From the NCBI GenBank assembly GCA_964019695.1, contig OZ026518.1:71621254-71685253 (forward strand): a stretch of 64,000 bases of DNA, in the 5' to 3' direction. Below are positions 34,288 through 45,700 of the stretch, in pieces. Position 1 is the stretch's first letter, and every line of letters starts with the position of its first letter. The notes under the pieces are model-generated. The model had not been told where the DNA came from, searched no databases, and saw nothing but the letters and a program-made list of their open reading frames with translations. A program made the translations under genes and the position numbers. The DNA is from Loripinus fragilis (lineage: Eukaryota > Mollusca > Bivalvia > Lucinida > Lucinidae).

Positions 34288-35143
34288 TACACTGAAGGAC
34301 TTTAAAAACGCAACAAACGAAATTCATAAACTTAACAACTTTTTAATCTATCAATTTTATTGAAATTTGGCAAAAATAAACATCAATATGTCAAGAAAAC
34401 ATGATTTAAATTTCATATCAAAATGATTAATAATTTTAGAGCATCAGTCTATCAAAAGACAATACCCTAAGAATCAAAAGCTGCAATATGAAATTTGTCT
34501 TGAAATTGGGCGTGATTTAATATTATTGTAATAAAATATTTTTATTAAAAATCTGAAACAAATTACCCTTGGAGCCCTGCTATTCGTCTGGCGGTGTTGG
34601 TAGCCAGCCGGAAGGATATCGTCGATGTAAATATCGTCGATATAATCGACGTTAGTTGCCGTCTTAATGTCGGTCGCCATTCTTAGTTGGCCAGGCCTGT
34701 GTCGACTTTTAACTGTCCTACTAGCCTGGTAACAATCTCTGAGGTGCTGTATAGCTGGCGGATGGCAAGTATAATATCTGACGACGCCAGAAACACGCAC
34801 CCCAGCTTTTAAGATTCCAATTACGCCAGTCGTTCATGTTCAGACAAACGTGGCACGAATAATAAAGCTATAAAACTAAAGCTATTGTGTTTTTTATACA
34901 TGTATACCTACAGGCTATATGTGAAATGATAAAATATTTTGATTCATTGATTCGTGGGGACGCCACGTGCAAAAAATATTAAATCACGGATGCGTAGCTG
35001 GTGGTAGCCGTTGTCTATAAAAACACCGGTTTTAGGTTGAGTGTCGTTTCCAGCCGATTTAACTTAATAAAAAAGACTAAAAATGTTCTAGGTTCAAAAA
35101 ATAATAATTTTCATTTTTTGCGTTTTTAAAGTCCTTCAGTGTA
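34288..35143 (-). mobile_element. Tc1/mariner-like deletion derivative with 26-bp TIRs
   Basis: Perfect terminal inverted repeats begin TACACTGAAGGACTTTAA at 34288 and are inverted at 35118-35143. They include TA at both edges, the Tc1/mariner target duplication. At 856 bp it is about half the length of an autonomous element. A transposase remnant is read on the minus strand at 34474-34800. Confidence 0.85.
34474..34800 (-). pseudogene. Tc1-like transposase N-terminal remnant
   Basis: 108 codons. The segment IQHLRDCYQASRTVKSRHRPGQLRMAT resembles the recognition helix and GRPR-like linker at the N terminus of Tc1-family transposases. The DDE catalytic domain is absent. The remainder (YIDDIYIDDIL, then basic C terminus) does not resemble transposase. 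Position inside intact TIRs supports the call. Confidence 0.55.
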
Positions 35144-35227
35144 TATTAAGTTGATGTAATTGGCAATCTCGTTAATTGAAAAACAAAAGCTATGCTGAAT
35201 AAAAACTTAAATTGATTTTAAAGCTTA

Positions 35228-35612
35228 AGTAATGTAAGTAAGTAAGGGTGCAAAGATCAGGAATCGATACAATCAAGTACCACACCTGACCCAGGATACC
35301 AATAGGAAAGTGACTGACAAACTCACAGTAGACACCACAAACGAGAGCCAAGAGGTCAGCCCTTTCCCAGTAGGTGACCACAAAGCACATATAAACAGAC
35401 GCGCACAAAGACATAGCAAACACAAGACAGAACAAAAACATAAAAGATCCACAAAAGAAGTACCGCCTTGGAACGGTCAGTAAAATATTTTACTGGAGAG
35501 CTTAAACCGGTTTAACGGCGCCAACCTCACCCTTAATTCAGATGTGGATCAAGACACATAGATATTTGGTGTGCATGAAGACCCCTACCTTATCAATGCA
35601 TCATCTCCTAAA
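35228..35612 (+). repeat. ~370-bp dispersed repeat, copy 4 of 4
   Basis: Starts TAAGTAAGTAAGGGTGCAAAG, ends CCTTATCAATGCATCATCTC. Confidence 0.8.
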
Positions 35613-35619
35613 ACATATA

Positions 35620-36350
35620 ACTCAAGATATAACAAGCATGTAGATGCCAGGATACAAAATTATTTGGTGACATTCTCTTTAAACAATAACTGATTACAGA
35701 CAGTTATAATGTATACGATCTGACTACCTCTCTCAAAACATTAGTAATTAAAAGGGCTTTTCTTTTATGGTAAATAAATCTTAATATACATAGATATATC
35801 GAATCTAGCCTGTATCATAAAATGTAACTGAGTATGTCTACCCATAATTTGAACAACTGTAAGCTGTTACAGAAATGGATTGTTTTTTGAATAACTGAAT
35901 AGAATTATTTCAATTAAACTTAGATTTCTTCAGATAAATGTTACAAAACTCTAAACTCACCATTATAAATTAGGTTTTCAGACTCAATTGTATATCGTCT
36001 AACATTTTGGATAAACATGAATCCTTATGATATACTCGTTATTAAACAAATTTGACAGAAAATGGGAATGTGTCCTTCTAATTACTAGTACTTGAGAGCT
36101 ATCATTTTATTTGCTTATGAGTTTTAAAATATTTTTTGTAGATATAAAAAGTTAAAAGATATACTATTTTGTAAATGTTGTATAGATAATTAATACAAGC
36201 TTAATACGAATTGATAATTTTTTTTTTCAGACAAACTGGATATCTATAACAAAAACAATCAGTTTTTTTTTTCATGCGAGCTAAACAATTGTTGTGCTTT
36301 AACATCAATATAATCTAAGACGAAGGTTTTGGTACAAGTGAAATGCATTT
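35620..36350. other. Intergenic stretch without recognised gene
   Basis: AT-rich and without ORFs or clear repeat structure. Nothing supportable was seen. Confidence 0.45.
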
Positions 36351-36354
36351 AAGC

Positions 36355-36660
36355 CCCCCCCCCCCAGTGGCTTAGGCAGCTGTCCATTCTAAGGCGATGG
36401 TTCTGTTGTTGTTGATTCATTGTTAATGTTGCTCTCATTGTTTGTGTGTTTTTCTGTTTGATTCTTCTTTTTTATTCAGTACTTTATGTGCTTCTTGTGT
36501 TGCAATCACCTTGATGAGGAAGAGAGAGCTGGTTGCTTTACTTTAATCGCGTTCCTGGTGTCGTGTGGCTGTTATTGTACTGTGGCTCTTCCTCACAGTG
36601 CGGTGGGTTGGCCCACAATGCGTGATTGTGGTATTTCCTGATCATACTTACTTGCATTTT
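36355..36660 (+). repeat. Dispersed repeat shared with 28828-29110
   Basis: Starts at a poly-C run. Includes GAGAGAGCTGGTTGCTTTAC and GTCGTGTGGCTGTTATTG, and continues with GTGATTGTGGTATTTCCTG, which is also found near 14345. Confidence 0.6.
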
Positions 36661-38220
36661 TGAAAAGATATGAAATACCTTATGACGTAAATTATAAGGC
36701 ATAAAGCATGTATATACATTCTTGAAAGTTGTAATATACGTTACATATTGCAACACAAATAACAAAATGATAGTTTGCATCAGAAACGATGTTGAGTACA
36801 ACCTTTTACTCTTGAATTTCAATATGATGCTCATATATGGTGTTTAAAGGTTTTCATATAGCATTACATGCTAAATTTTAGAATGAAAGTATTCTTACCC
36901 TTTAAGATGTTATTCGGGGTTGTCATATTAAATAGCCTGAAACTCTTTTAGTTTTTGTGATAAAAACAAGCTGTTTGCAGTTATAAAATGGCCCATTACT
37001 TGTCTTTTTGAACATATATTTAAAACAGGAATGCTAAAGGAGAAGCTTATCAAATATTAAATGAAACTATTTAACAATTGTTCAATGGAATTACAGGGGG
37101 TAGTTCAAATGTATCATAAATTAAACTACAGTTTACCTTAATAACTTTTATAAACATAAATATCTGTAGGGAATAAAATGTTCTTGTATATTTCATGGAT
37201 GTTTGGCCAATTTGAACATTCAGGTACTAACTGAACAACCTTAACAACCTTATTTCCATTACTTTTTGTTTAAAAAATGAGGGGTAACGTAGTTAACATG
37301 CTTTAACAGCCAAACACACCAACCATCAGAGAGCTAACATGTTTCAAAAAGCTTAGCCAGAAACATAAACTTATGCTAACATTTGATTGTAATCGCAAGG
37401 CACACACAATTTTCGAGAATTATATTTCTGTACACAATATGTTTTTTTTCAGCATACTGATATCAAAACGGCGTCAATTTGACGTAAAATTGAAGTCCAT
37501 GTTGAATCAAATTTGCATTTTGGTCCTCCTATAGAGGTTTACAACCACTTCAACGCAATTAACAACACTAAAATGCGATTATTTATGTGTATACAACACT
37601 AGCAGATAAAAGCTGTTTGATTCAATGTGAAAAGGCGTTACGTCAATTTGTGACGTTACTGTGACGTTTATACTGCATGAAAAAATAAATGAAACATATT
37701 TTTCAATATACGTGAATATATTTCTCTTGTTGAAAATCGATAGGAATCACTTTTACCCAAAAATGCACACGGGAGCCCAAATTTCGACACAGCGGCCTAC
37801 ACTATAATTTGTTGTGGAAACAGCCAAATTGTTAAAAATAACAATAACGGAAAGTTCATGGAATATTAATATAGACTCGAACCAAAACGAGTACCTTGTT
37901 TTAACTCAATATATGATGCAATGTCGTTAATATACAAAGTCAATCTGAATTCATCTCATTTACAACAACTGCTGAGTTGCCTAAAGCACAGACAGGCGGA
38001 CGGGCGGATGCACGGACAGACAGATAGATAGACAAATATTCAATGTCTATGTGAAAAATGCTCTTTTTCAGAGAACGAGGGAACTGGTATTCCCACCCGG
38101 CCTCCTTGGGAGATGGTAGCCCCTCAGGGGGTAGCCCGCTTAATAAAAGATTTTCGTAAAAATGGAAATATAGACTATACCGATATAGGTCAAGAAAATT
38201 ATTTTACGTCGGTAGGAGTG
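36661..38220. other. Intergenic stretch without recognised gene
   Basis: AT-rich. A loose inverted repeat lies between about 37485 and 37665 (TTTGACGTAA...TTGAATCAAA against TTTGATTCAA...TTACGTCAA). No gene was seen. Confidence 0.45.
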
Positions 38221-38254
38221 GTGGTGTGTAGCCCGGGGGGGGGGGGTTCTCTCA

Positions 38255-38600
38255 TTTTTTTTCATATGTAGGCTCGGGCCCAGCATCTACTGTCCACCCA
38301 AAATGAAATATCAGGAATTCCAAGCACCCCAAATTTATTTGAAATTTTAGCAACCCAAAAAATATCCCCAATTCTGTACCTTGGCCTTAAGAAAAGACTC
38401 TAAAAAGCATAGAAATTACCCCTAAATATAGTCCAATTTGTGATGACCCCCAAAAAATATCCACAAAATCTTCATACCCTAATTTTTTTTTTCTGAAAAC
38501 CCCCCTAAAATTTTGAAATTCAAAATTTTGAACCCCAAAAAATGACCCGCGCATACATATTATGAAAATATCAGAGTACCCCCCTGGGGTGTGTAGATCT
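38255..38600 (-). repeat. Dispersed G-rich repeat, inverted copy
   Basis: Reverse complement of the block at 15715-16030, with a poly-G run at its left edge (38239-38248). Plus-strand fragments follow at 38690-38815 and 39000-39090, separated by about 190 bp of unrelated sequence. Confidence 0.7.
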
Positions 38601-39116
38601 GATATGTCGAAAGGGAAAGGCGCAGGCTCACCCAGACGAGCTTCCAATCGGGGTAGGCTACCTGTTGCCCAGGGTGTGTGTGTGTGGGGGGGGGTACTCT
38701 GATATACGTACGCTCGGACCATTTTTGGGGGTTCAAAATTTTGAATTTCAATATTTTTTTTTGGGGGGGGGGGGGAGGCGGGGTCAAAAAATGAATATTT
38801 TGCGGGGTATGAAAATCTCTAGGCTGTAGAGCGCACCAAAGAACGTCTGTATTGTCTGAAGGTCAAGTCGCAAGAGGCTGCAATTCCCGCAATTAGATGT
38901 CGCGTTACTCCGCCCTTCCGGGATGAGATCACCCAAACTCCCCAGCACTAAGATCAGGAAGCCTGCTGACGGGTCCAACAGCATTTTAGGGTTTTTCCGG
39001 CTTCAGGTCAAGGTACGAAATGGGAATATATTTTTGGGTTGCTTATATTTCAAATATTTTTGGGGTATGCCTGATGTTCCTGACATTTTGGTGGGTTAAC
39101 ATCTATTAGATACAAC

Positions 39117-39660
39117 ATATTAGGACAACATACGGAAACTGGAGATGGTGCAGCGTAGAGCAGCTCGCATGGTCTTCTCAGATTATAGATCTACCAGCAG
39201 CGTCACACCTATGTTGCAACAGCTTCAGTGGCCCACCCTTCAAGAGCGCAGAGCCCAGGCAAAGGTGTACATGATGTATCGAATTGTGTACAGCCTTGTG
39301 GATATTCCATCAAGCCACCTGACACCAACACTATCAGTGAGAGGCCATAACATGAAGTTCCTGATACCATATGCCAGAACTTTCACCTACCAGAGGTCCT
39401 TCTTCCCAGACACCATCAGAATGTGGAACAGCCTTCCCCAGACAGTAGTGAGCTGCTCGACACTAGACAGCTTCAAGGAGGAAGTGCAACCCGTCAGACT
39501 CCGCTAGACTCGTACTGAATGATTTTAATAGCACTGTAAATAGATATTTTAGCCATCACCTTATGATTGTTCCTGCACCACCTATGCACCAGTACGATGG
39601 CACGCCAATGATGGTGTCAGTACTTTATTGGAAGAAGAAGAAGAAGATGCTTGGTCTAAA
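39117..39660 (+). mobile_element. 5'-truncated non-LTR retrotransposon (LINE), 3' end only
   Basis: Open from DNIRKLEMVQRRAARMV to a TAG at 39505-39507. The 120-residue C-terminal tail (MLQQLQWPTLQERRAQAKV, RSFFPDTIRMWNSLPQ, LDSFKEEV) is the conserved tail found after the RT in many mollusc and cnidarian non-LTR elements. About 150 bp of 3' UTR and a (GAA)n tail at about 39630-39648 follow. RT and endonuclease are missing, as expected from incomplete reverse transcription. Confidence 0.85.
39145..39507 (+). pseudogene. LINE polyprotein C-terminal tail
   Basis: Uninterrupted for 120 codons, so the insertion is fairly young. There is no catalytic residue in this part. The Met at 39145 is internal to the original protein and is not a real start. 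Confidence 0.8.
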
Positions 39661-39845
39661 CCTACGTTTGAAGCAAAAATGAGAGTACCCCCCCCCCCCC
39701 CTTGGACCTGTTGTTCCTGAGGACCTCAGAGTGTTGTTCCCTTGCTTGGCTAGATAAAATGTCTTCTTAAGTTCCCTACTCTGTTTCCCTTTCTCCTGTT
39801 CCCACGAAAAAACTGTCGTTTTCCCTCGCCCCAGAGAACAATATT

Positions 39846-39846
<1 letters not shown>

Positions 39847-39917
<71 letters not shown>
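39847..39917. repeat. (GA)n microsatellite
   Basis: About 35 dinucleotide units. The Leu/Ser frame through it is an artefact. Confidence 0.95.
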
Positions 39918-39922
<5 letters not shown>

Positions 39923-40103
39923 CTTACCCAGCAAAGGAGCAATCTATCTACAGCAGAGCGTCCCGTCTTTCATATCTTATATCCATAGATATCTAGATGA
40001 TAAAAAAAATATCATTACATGCACACTTTTTGTAAAATGAAACTGTAAAATAGCAAAAATACATAGTAAGGACCTTCGACAATAATAATGTCTCCCTTAC
40101 AGT

Positions 40104-40218
40104 TCCGGAAAGGCAGTGGCTAGAGGTACGGATCCGTACCCCTAGCCTGGGAGGCTAGGGATACGGATCCGTACCCCTAGCCTGGGAGGCTAGAGGTACG
40201 GACCCGTACCCCTAGTGT
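40104..40218. repeat. Palindrome array of the left arm
   Basis: Three units alternate the palindromes GGTACGGATCCGTACC and CTAGCCT-GGG-AGGCTAG. The third unit is degenerate (GGTACGGACCCGTACC). Confidence 0.85.
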
Positions 40219-40426
40219 ATTCTACCATGTCAGGCTACAGATACAGACATATAACCCTGGTGAGAAGTTATCATGATTATTAGTGTTCGAAAATACCTTG
40301 CTGTTGTGTTTTGAAATACAAATCCAATAAGTCGCCATTTGCAATGTGGGATAACTCTGTATAGTAAATAATAAAACGAAACAAGAATTCGGAATTGGGA
40401 CAAGGTGGCGCTGGATTTATGGTGTG

Positions 40427-40461
40427 TTGTTATTATTATTATTATTATTAATATTATTATA

Positions 40462-40533
<72 letters not shown>
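40427..40533. repeat. (TTA)n microsatellite
   Basis: About 35 units with a few interruptions. It mirrors the (AAT)n at 42330-42390 in the other arm. Confidence 0.9.
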
Positions 40534-40535
<2 letters not shown>

Positions 40536-40873
40536 ATCAAATAAAACTTGCTATTCATGATTTGTTTTTGCTGTTTTCACTTTCGGTTTGTGTCATTAGC
40601 GAGGGTGCGAACAACATTCTGTGATTAATTGGTCGGCATAACGCACCACAAAGACATCTTTAAACTTAAAAGAACAAATTACAATGATTGGCTGAATGTT
40701 TTAATGTCCAACCTTAAAGACACCAGAAGTACTTAAGAACGTCCTTAATTAGCCTAATCCATACAAACAGTATTTAGACCTATAATCATACCTATAATAA
40801 TAACTATTTGATGTAACCGCCTAATTCTCGCTGCTCATTTATAAAACTCCAAGAAAATTATGTTCAGTCTCTT

Positions 40874-40880
40874 TATATAT
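40874..40880 (+). promoter_or_regulatory. Possible TATA box for the FAR1-like exon
   Basis: TATATAT lies about 80 bp before the ATG at 40956, a plausible core promoter distance with a short 5' leader. Motif and position only. Confidence 0.3.
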
Positions 40881-40955
40881 GCCTAGTGCGCAGGGACCGC
40901 CGCGGCACACCGACATCATAACTGAAAACAGTATGTTCAGTCTCACTTTGTCAGA

Positions 40956-41204
40956 ATGGCTCAAATGCTGAACATAGGGAAAAGGTTAGAGGACTTTTCC
41001 TCTTTAGAAATTGCCACCCAGCAGTATCAGAAGGAAGAAAATGTTCAATTCTTTAGGCGCAGTTCGCGAACCATTCAAAAGGCACAGCCACGGATGCCAG
41101 ACAAAAAAACTTAATGAACGTCTGAAGTATTTTGAGATATCATTTCATTTTAAACGCGGTGGCAAGAACTTTAAATCCAGGAGTACAGGACTGAGAGAAC
41201 AGAG
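40956..41204 (+). pseudogene. FAR1/ZSWIM3-like 5' exon with one frameshift
   Basis: The frame from ATG 40956 gives MAQMLNIGKRLEDFSS, EIATQQYQKEENVQFFRR and SSRTIQKAQPRMPDKK, then stops (TAA) just after a run of seven A. In the +1 frame from the same A run the sequence continues LNERLKYFEISFHFKRGGKNFKSRSTG to a donor-like AGAG|gtaatc at 41204/41205. Joined, these form the N-terminal zinc-binding-like region found in ZSWIM3-type and FAR1/Mutator-derived proteins (acidic start, YExE..VQF, RSSRTI, then xYExxFxCxxGGKxFKS). The next exon is not seen: a (CTAT)n array begins right after the donor. An indel in A7 is the only defect. Family assignment rests on recalled motif pattern. Confidence 0.5.
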
Positions 41205-41401
<197 letters not shown>

Positions 41402-41451
41402 TCGTTTTGCAGGTCATGACAAGTAAACCCAGCCAGCACACTATGTCGGAC

Positions 41452-41650
41452 CCACATCAGTCCGCCCACAAACTGGCATTTCGCTGGCGGGCCGATCCTG
41501 GCCCACTTTTTTATGTTAAGTTTTAATGTTAGTTTTGATATAATGCGTTAATCAACGTTTATATTTTCAGATAAACATTTTTGGTGCTCAAAAGAGTCTT
41601 CACGATGAGGCGGTTCTTTTGAGCACCAAAAACTTACGTTAAAAGTGATA
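41452..41650. repeat. Repeat pair: GGCC hairpin module then GAACC palindrome, copy 1
   Basis: AGTCCGCCCACAAACTGGC ... GCGGGCCGATCCTGGCCCAC is followed by TTTTTGGTGCTCAAAAGAG ... GGTTCTTTTGAGCACC. The same pair in the same order recurs at 41808-42010, so the block of about 350 bp is a tandem duplication. Confidence 0.65.
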
Positions 41651-41807
41651 GAAAATACAATTTAACACACCACCCGTCTGTCTGTCCGTTCGTCAGGCCG
41701 TACAATTGTATTATTTGTTTTCGTGCTTAGAAGTAACATAAGTACCTTAAGGATCTAAAAAATATTAAGTTTGTCCATACGTCTAAAGGTCCTAACAAAT
41801 AAACCCA

Positions 41808-42010
41808 GCCAGCACACAATGTCGACCAATATCGGTCCGCTAGCAAAACGCCATTCAAATGGCATTTCGTTGGCAGGCCGACCCTGGCCCGCTTTTTATG
41901 TTAGTGGGATATATAATGCATAGATCAATCATTCTCCAGTCATTTCAGACATGTTGGTGCTAAAAAGAGTCTTCTTGATGAGACGGTTCTTTTGAGAACC
42001 CAAAATTAAC
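41808..42010. repeat. Repeat pair, copy 2
   Basis: Same order as copy 1: AACCCAGCCAGCACAC, CCATTCAAATGGCATTTCG hairpin, GACCCTGGCCCGC, then GTGCTAAAAAGAGTCTTC ... GGTTCTTTTGAGAACC. Confidence 0.65.
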
Positions 42011-42039
42011 GTCAATTTAGAAAATACAATGTTTCACAG

Positions 42040-42240
<201 letters not shown>

Positions 42241-42329
42241 TCTATCTATTTGGGTGTTTCCACGGACCCTGACAGGTCGTATCATTTCACACAAAAATAT
42301 TTCCTTTCGAGTTAATCTTCCTTTTATAG

Positions 42330-42330
42330 G

Positions 42331-42390
<60 letters not shown>
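42330..42390. repeat. (AAT)n microsatellite
   Basis: About 20 units at the inner end of the right arm. Confidence 0.9.
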
Positions 42391-42394
<4 letters not shown>

Positions 42395-42589
42395 CAACAA
42401 CACAACAACATGAATCCTGCACCACTTGTCCCATTTCCGTATTCGTGTTTCGTTTTTTATATTTACTATACAGAGTTATCCGACATTTGCAATGTCGGCT
42501 TGCTGGATTTGTATTTTCGAATACTTATAATCATGATAACTTCTCACCAGGGTTATATGTCTGTATCTGTAGCCTGACATGGTAGAATA

Positions 42590-42704
42590 CACTAGGGGTA
42601 CGGTCCGTACCTCTAGCTTCCCAGGCTAGGGGTACGGATCCGTATCCCTAGCCTCCCAGGCTAGGGGTACGGATCTGTACCTCTAGCCACTGCTTTCCGG
42701 AATA
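42590..42704 (+). promoter_or_regulatory. EEF1E1 proximal upstream region with palindrome array
   Basis: Three GGTACGGATC(C/T)GTACC-type palindromes joined by CTAGC-TTCCC/CTCCC-AGGCTAG hairpins lie 20-115 bp before the ATG. They are followed by CTTTCCGGAA, which contains a CCGGAA ETS-like core. No TATA box, as is usual for housekeeping genes. The transcription start must lie in or before this array. Whether the palindromes act as regulatory sites or are only transposon-arm sequence is unknown. Confidence 0.4.
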
Positions 42705-42791
42705 ATGGCCGACTCCAGCGAAACTGTTCAAGCTGTCGCAAATTTTCTTGGTGTAAAATGTGGCAAGATCACATATGACGGAAATGAAAGG
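42705..42791 (+). CDS. EEF1E1: EEF1E1 exon 1
   Basis: 29 codons, phase 0 donor AAAGG|gtaaat. ATG context AATAATGGCC; no earlier in-frame ATG, and the product begins like other family members. Confidence 0.9.
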
Positions 42792-45700
42792 GTAAATTAA
42801 AAGATATATTGACTATTGTAGTTTTAAATGATATCTTTAAGGTTTTGATTGAATCACAGTACAGCGAAATAAAAATCGTGCACACACGTGTGGCACATAA
42901 CAGGTTTATGGACAGAACCATTTGGCGGACATGCGGAGCACATCACTCCATGGATTTTGACCAAGCTTGCATAGATACATTGCTGGGAGGAGGGGACTAG
43001 TTGATTATTTTGGTGACCTTGACCTTATTTTCAAGGTCACAGAGGGCTGTCAGAGGCACTTTGAATTGTGCAAAATATGGTTTCTGTGCGTTATCTTCTG
43101 AACTAGTGGAGGGATTTTGACCAAACTTTCATATATACATTGTTTTGAAGTAATTCCAAGGGGAAAATCTTTGGGTCCGCCAGGATTCAAACTCAGAACT
43201 CCTGCATGACAGTCGACCACTCTAACCATGTCGCTAAAGAGTTAACCCAACAGCGAGGCTGTTAGGAATGGCACAATACAATACAATACAAATTTTATTT
43301 GTACAGTCTGATATACAAAACACTGTCTCTACACTCTTCCCCTTTTATTTCCTGAGAGCTGGGCATCAACCACAACCTAGGGGATCCCGCTAAAGCCCCC
43401 AGAGGCCAACTCAGGCGCTACCGAAGTACCGCTGCCACCAGTGAAGTAATTCCAAGGGGAAAATCTTTGGGTCAGCCATGATTCGAACCCAGAACTCCTG
43501 CGTGACAGTCGACCACTCTAACCATGTCGCTAAAGAGTTAACCCACAGCGAGGCTGTTAGGAATGGGACTGTCACTACAGCTGGGAGGAGGGGAAGTGTT
43601 GATCAAATTTTGGCGACCTTTACCTAATTTTCAAGGTCACAGGGCCACTTTGAAATGTCCAAAATATGGTTTCCGTGTGTTATCTTCTGAACAAGTTGAT
43701 GGATTTTGACCAAATTGGCATAGATACATTGTTGGAAGGAGAAAAAGAGTTGATTGAATTTTGGTGACCTTTACCTTATTTTTAAGGTCACAGCGGCACT
43801 TTGAAATGTCCAAAATATGGTTTCCATGCGTTGTCTTCAGACCAAACTCGCATAGATACATTGTTGGGAGGAGAGGAAGAGTTGATTTGATTTTGGTGAC
43901 CTTGACTTAATTTTCAAGGTCACAGGGACACTTTGAAATGTCAAATTTTGACCAAAATATGGTTTTATATGATATCTGTTGAATTGAATATTGTATTCCA
44001 GCTAAACTTAATGTATTGTATCATTGTGGCAAAATGTTGAGTTGATATGATTTTGGTGACCTTGACCTTATTTTCAAGGTCTTCATCCTAACAAAAATTG
44101 TAAATTCAGCCTTTTTTGAACTCTTCTTCTAAACCAGTGTGTTTTTCTGCACCAAACTTGCTTATTTACATTTTTTGGAGAGTCAGGCCAGCGCCCTAGG
44201 TAAGCTTTTGGGTCAATTGGGTATTTACGTAACCTGGTTAACCTGAATTGCGTGCTTGCAAAAACAAGTGCATATTTCATATTTTTTTTACACCACGTTT
44301 TTTTTCTGTGATTACACGTTTTCTTATTGCATGAAGCCATCGGGAATGTGATTGCATATTTATTCACTCCCATCGTCTGCCTTTCTAAAGTATCAAACTA
44401 GTGGATTTTATTGTACCTGAAGCAAATCTCATCCCCTTGTTGACATCCGAGTGTGTACACTTTGCAAAGTTTCACTTTCATCATAGTGTTTTTCCGCGAA
44501 ATACTGGACTGGGCACCGATATTTTATTCATAAACTGGAGATATATTGCACGCTCGCTAGTAAAAAAAAATCAATACCCGACTGGGATTTGTTTATTAAC
44601 GAAATGGAAATGAAATTGACCAAATGGTACGCAATGACATCGCATGTAATTGCATATCGATCGTTAGAATTGCTTTTCGGTAAGCACGCATTTCATTTTA
44701 ATTGCTTTTTGAGGATTTAAATTGCATATTTACGCAAATACGCTGCTTATCTAGGGTGCTGTCAGACAGAAAAAAGTTTAATGACCATGACCTTATATTC
44801 ACGGTAACCACAGCACTTTGTAATATCATAGTTTGACCAAAATTGTGTTTGTGCATGCTTTTCCTTGAAATAACTGATGGATCATTGTGACACAATAAAG
44901 AGCAGTAAGCATACTAGCCAGCTCAAATTGCAGTTGGGGGGGAGGACATTGTTTTCCTCTGAAAACACGGCTTTAATTGACATTTTTATGTTGTCTCTCT
45001 TGAGTTGTCTCCTTAGTGGATTGTTTTTTGCTCAGTTTAATATATATTTTCCATTTTCAGCATTTTTAATTTAACCATTTAATATACTACTGATGATGAC
45101 ATTGTTTGCAAGCTTTTAACCACTAAAAACCAACCTTAAAAATGGGATGTACAAACTCAAATTATTTTAAAATTGGCAATATCTATATAGTATCCATTGC
45201 TTCTTCAAGTTAATGTTGAAAAATACCCTCGCTGTTGGTGTATTTGTATATACAGGGTTCCCACAAGCTCTGGAAATCATGGAAAACCTGGAAAATCACG
45301 AAAAAAAGTTCCATGCTTGGAAAAATCATGGAATTTGAAAAAACCTGAATAATCTTGGAAAATTCATGGAATTTTGTGAAATAATTTGACGAATCCACCA
45401 GTAGCCAGAAAACTAGCTGTCAGACGTGTCTGACAGCTAGTTTTCTGGATACCGGTGGTTTCAAGTTTTAATTACATCATAACATGTATTTCAAAATGCA
45501 TGCATGATGGTCTACAAGTATGCTTATTTAAATACATTACTGTTGCTGCATTCTGTATTTATGCACAGCATGGTGAAGATGCCGCTAAAAGGGAAGCATT
45601 AAATAGTCATGGAAATTACATTGTTGATCGTGGAAAATCATGGAAAAATCATGGAATTGTGTTTTTGAATTTCTGTGGGAACCCTGTATATACTAAACAG

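Larger units (their letters stand above)
43000..44090. repeat. Degenerate tandem units 'GGTGACCTTGACCTTATTTTCAAGGTCAC'
   Basis: The landmark, which contains an inverted AAGGTCA, starts at about 43010, 43610, 43764, 43895 and 44056. Between units are AAAATATGGTTTC and TTTTGACCAAA. Spacing is about 150 bp where not interrupted. Tandem-core structure is similar to the pearl-like elements downstream. Confidence 0.6.

Noticed and set aside
38387..38722. 111-codon minus-strand ORF
   Set aside because: It is a frame through the dispersed G-rich repeat and its poly-G tracts.
39847..39917. (GA)n tract as a GAGA-type regulatory element
   Set aside because: No promoter or gene start is nearby; simplest reading is a microsatellite.
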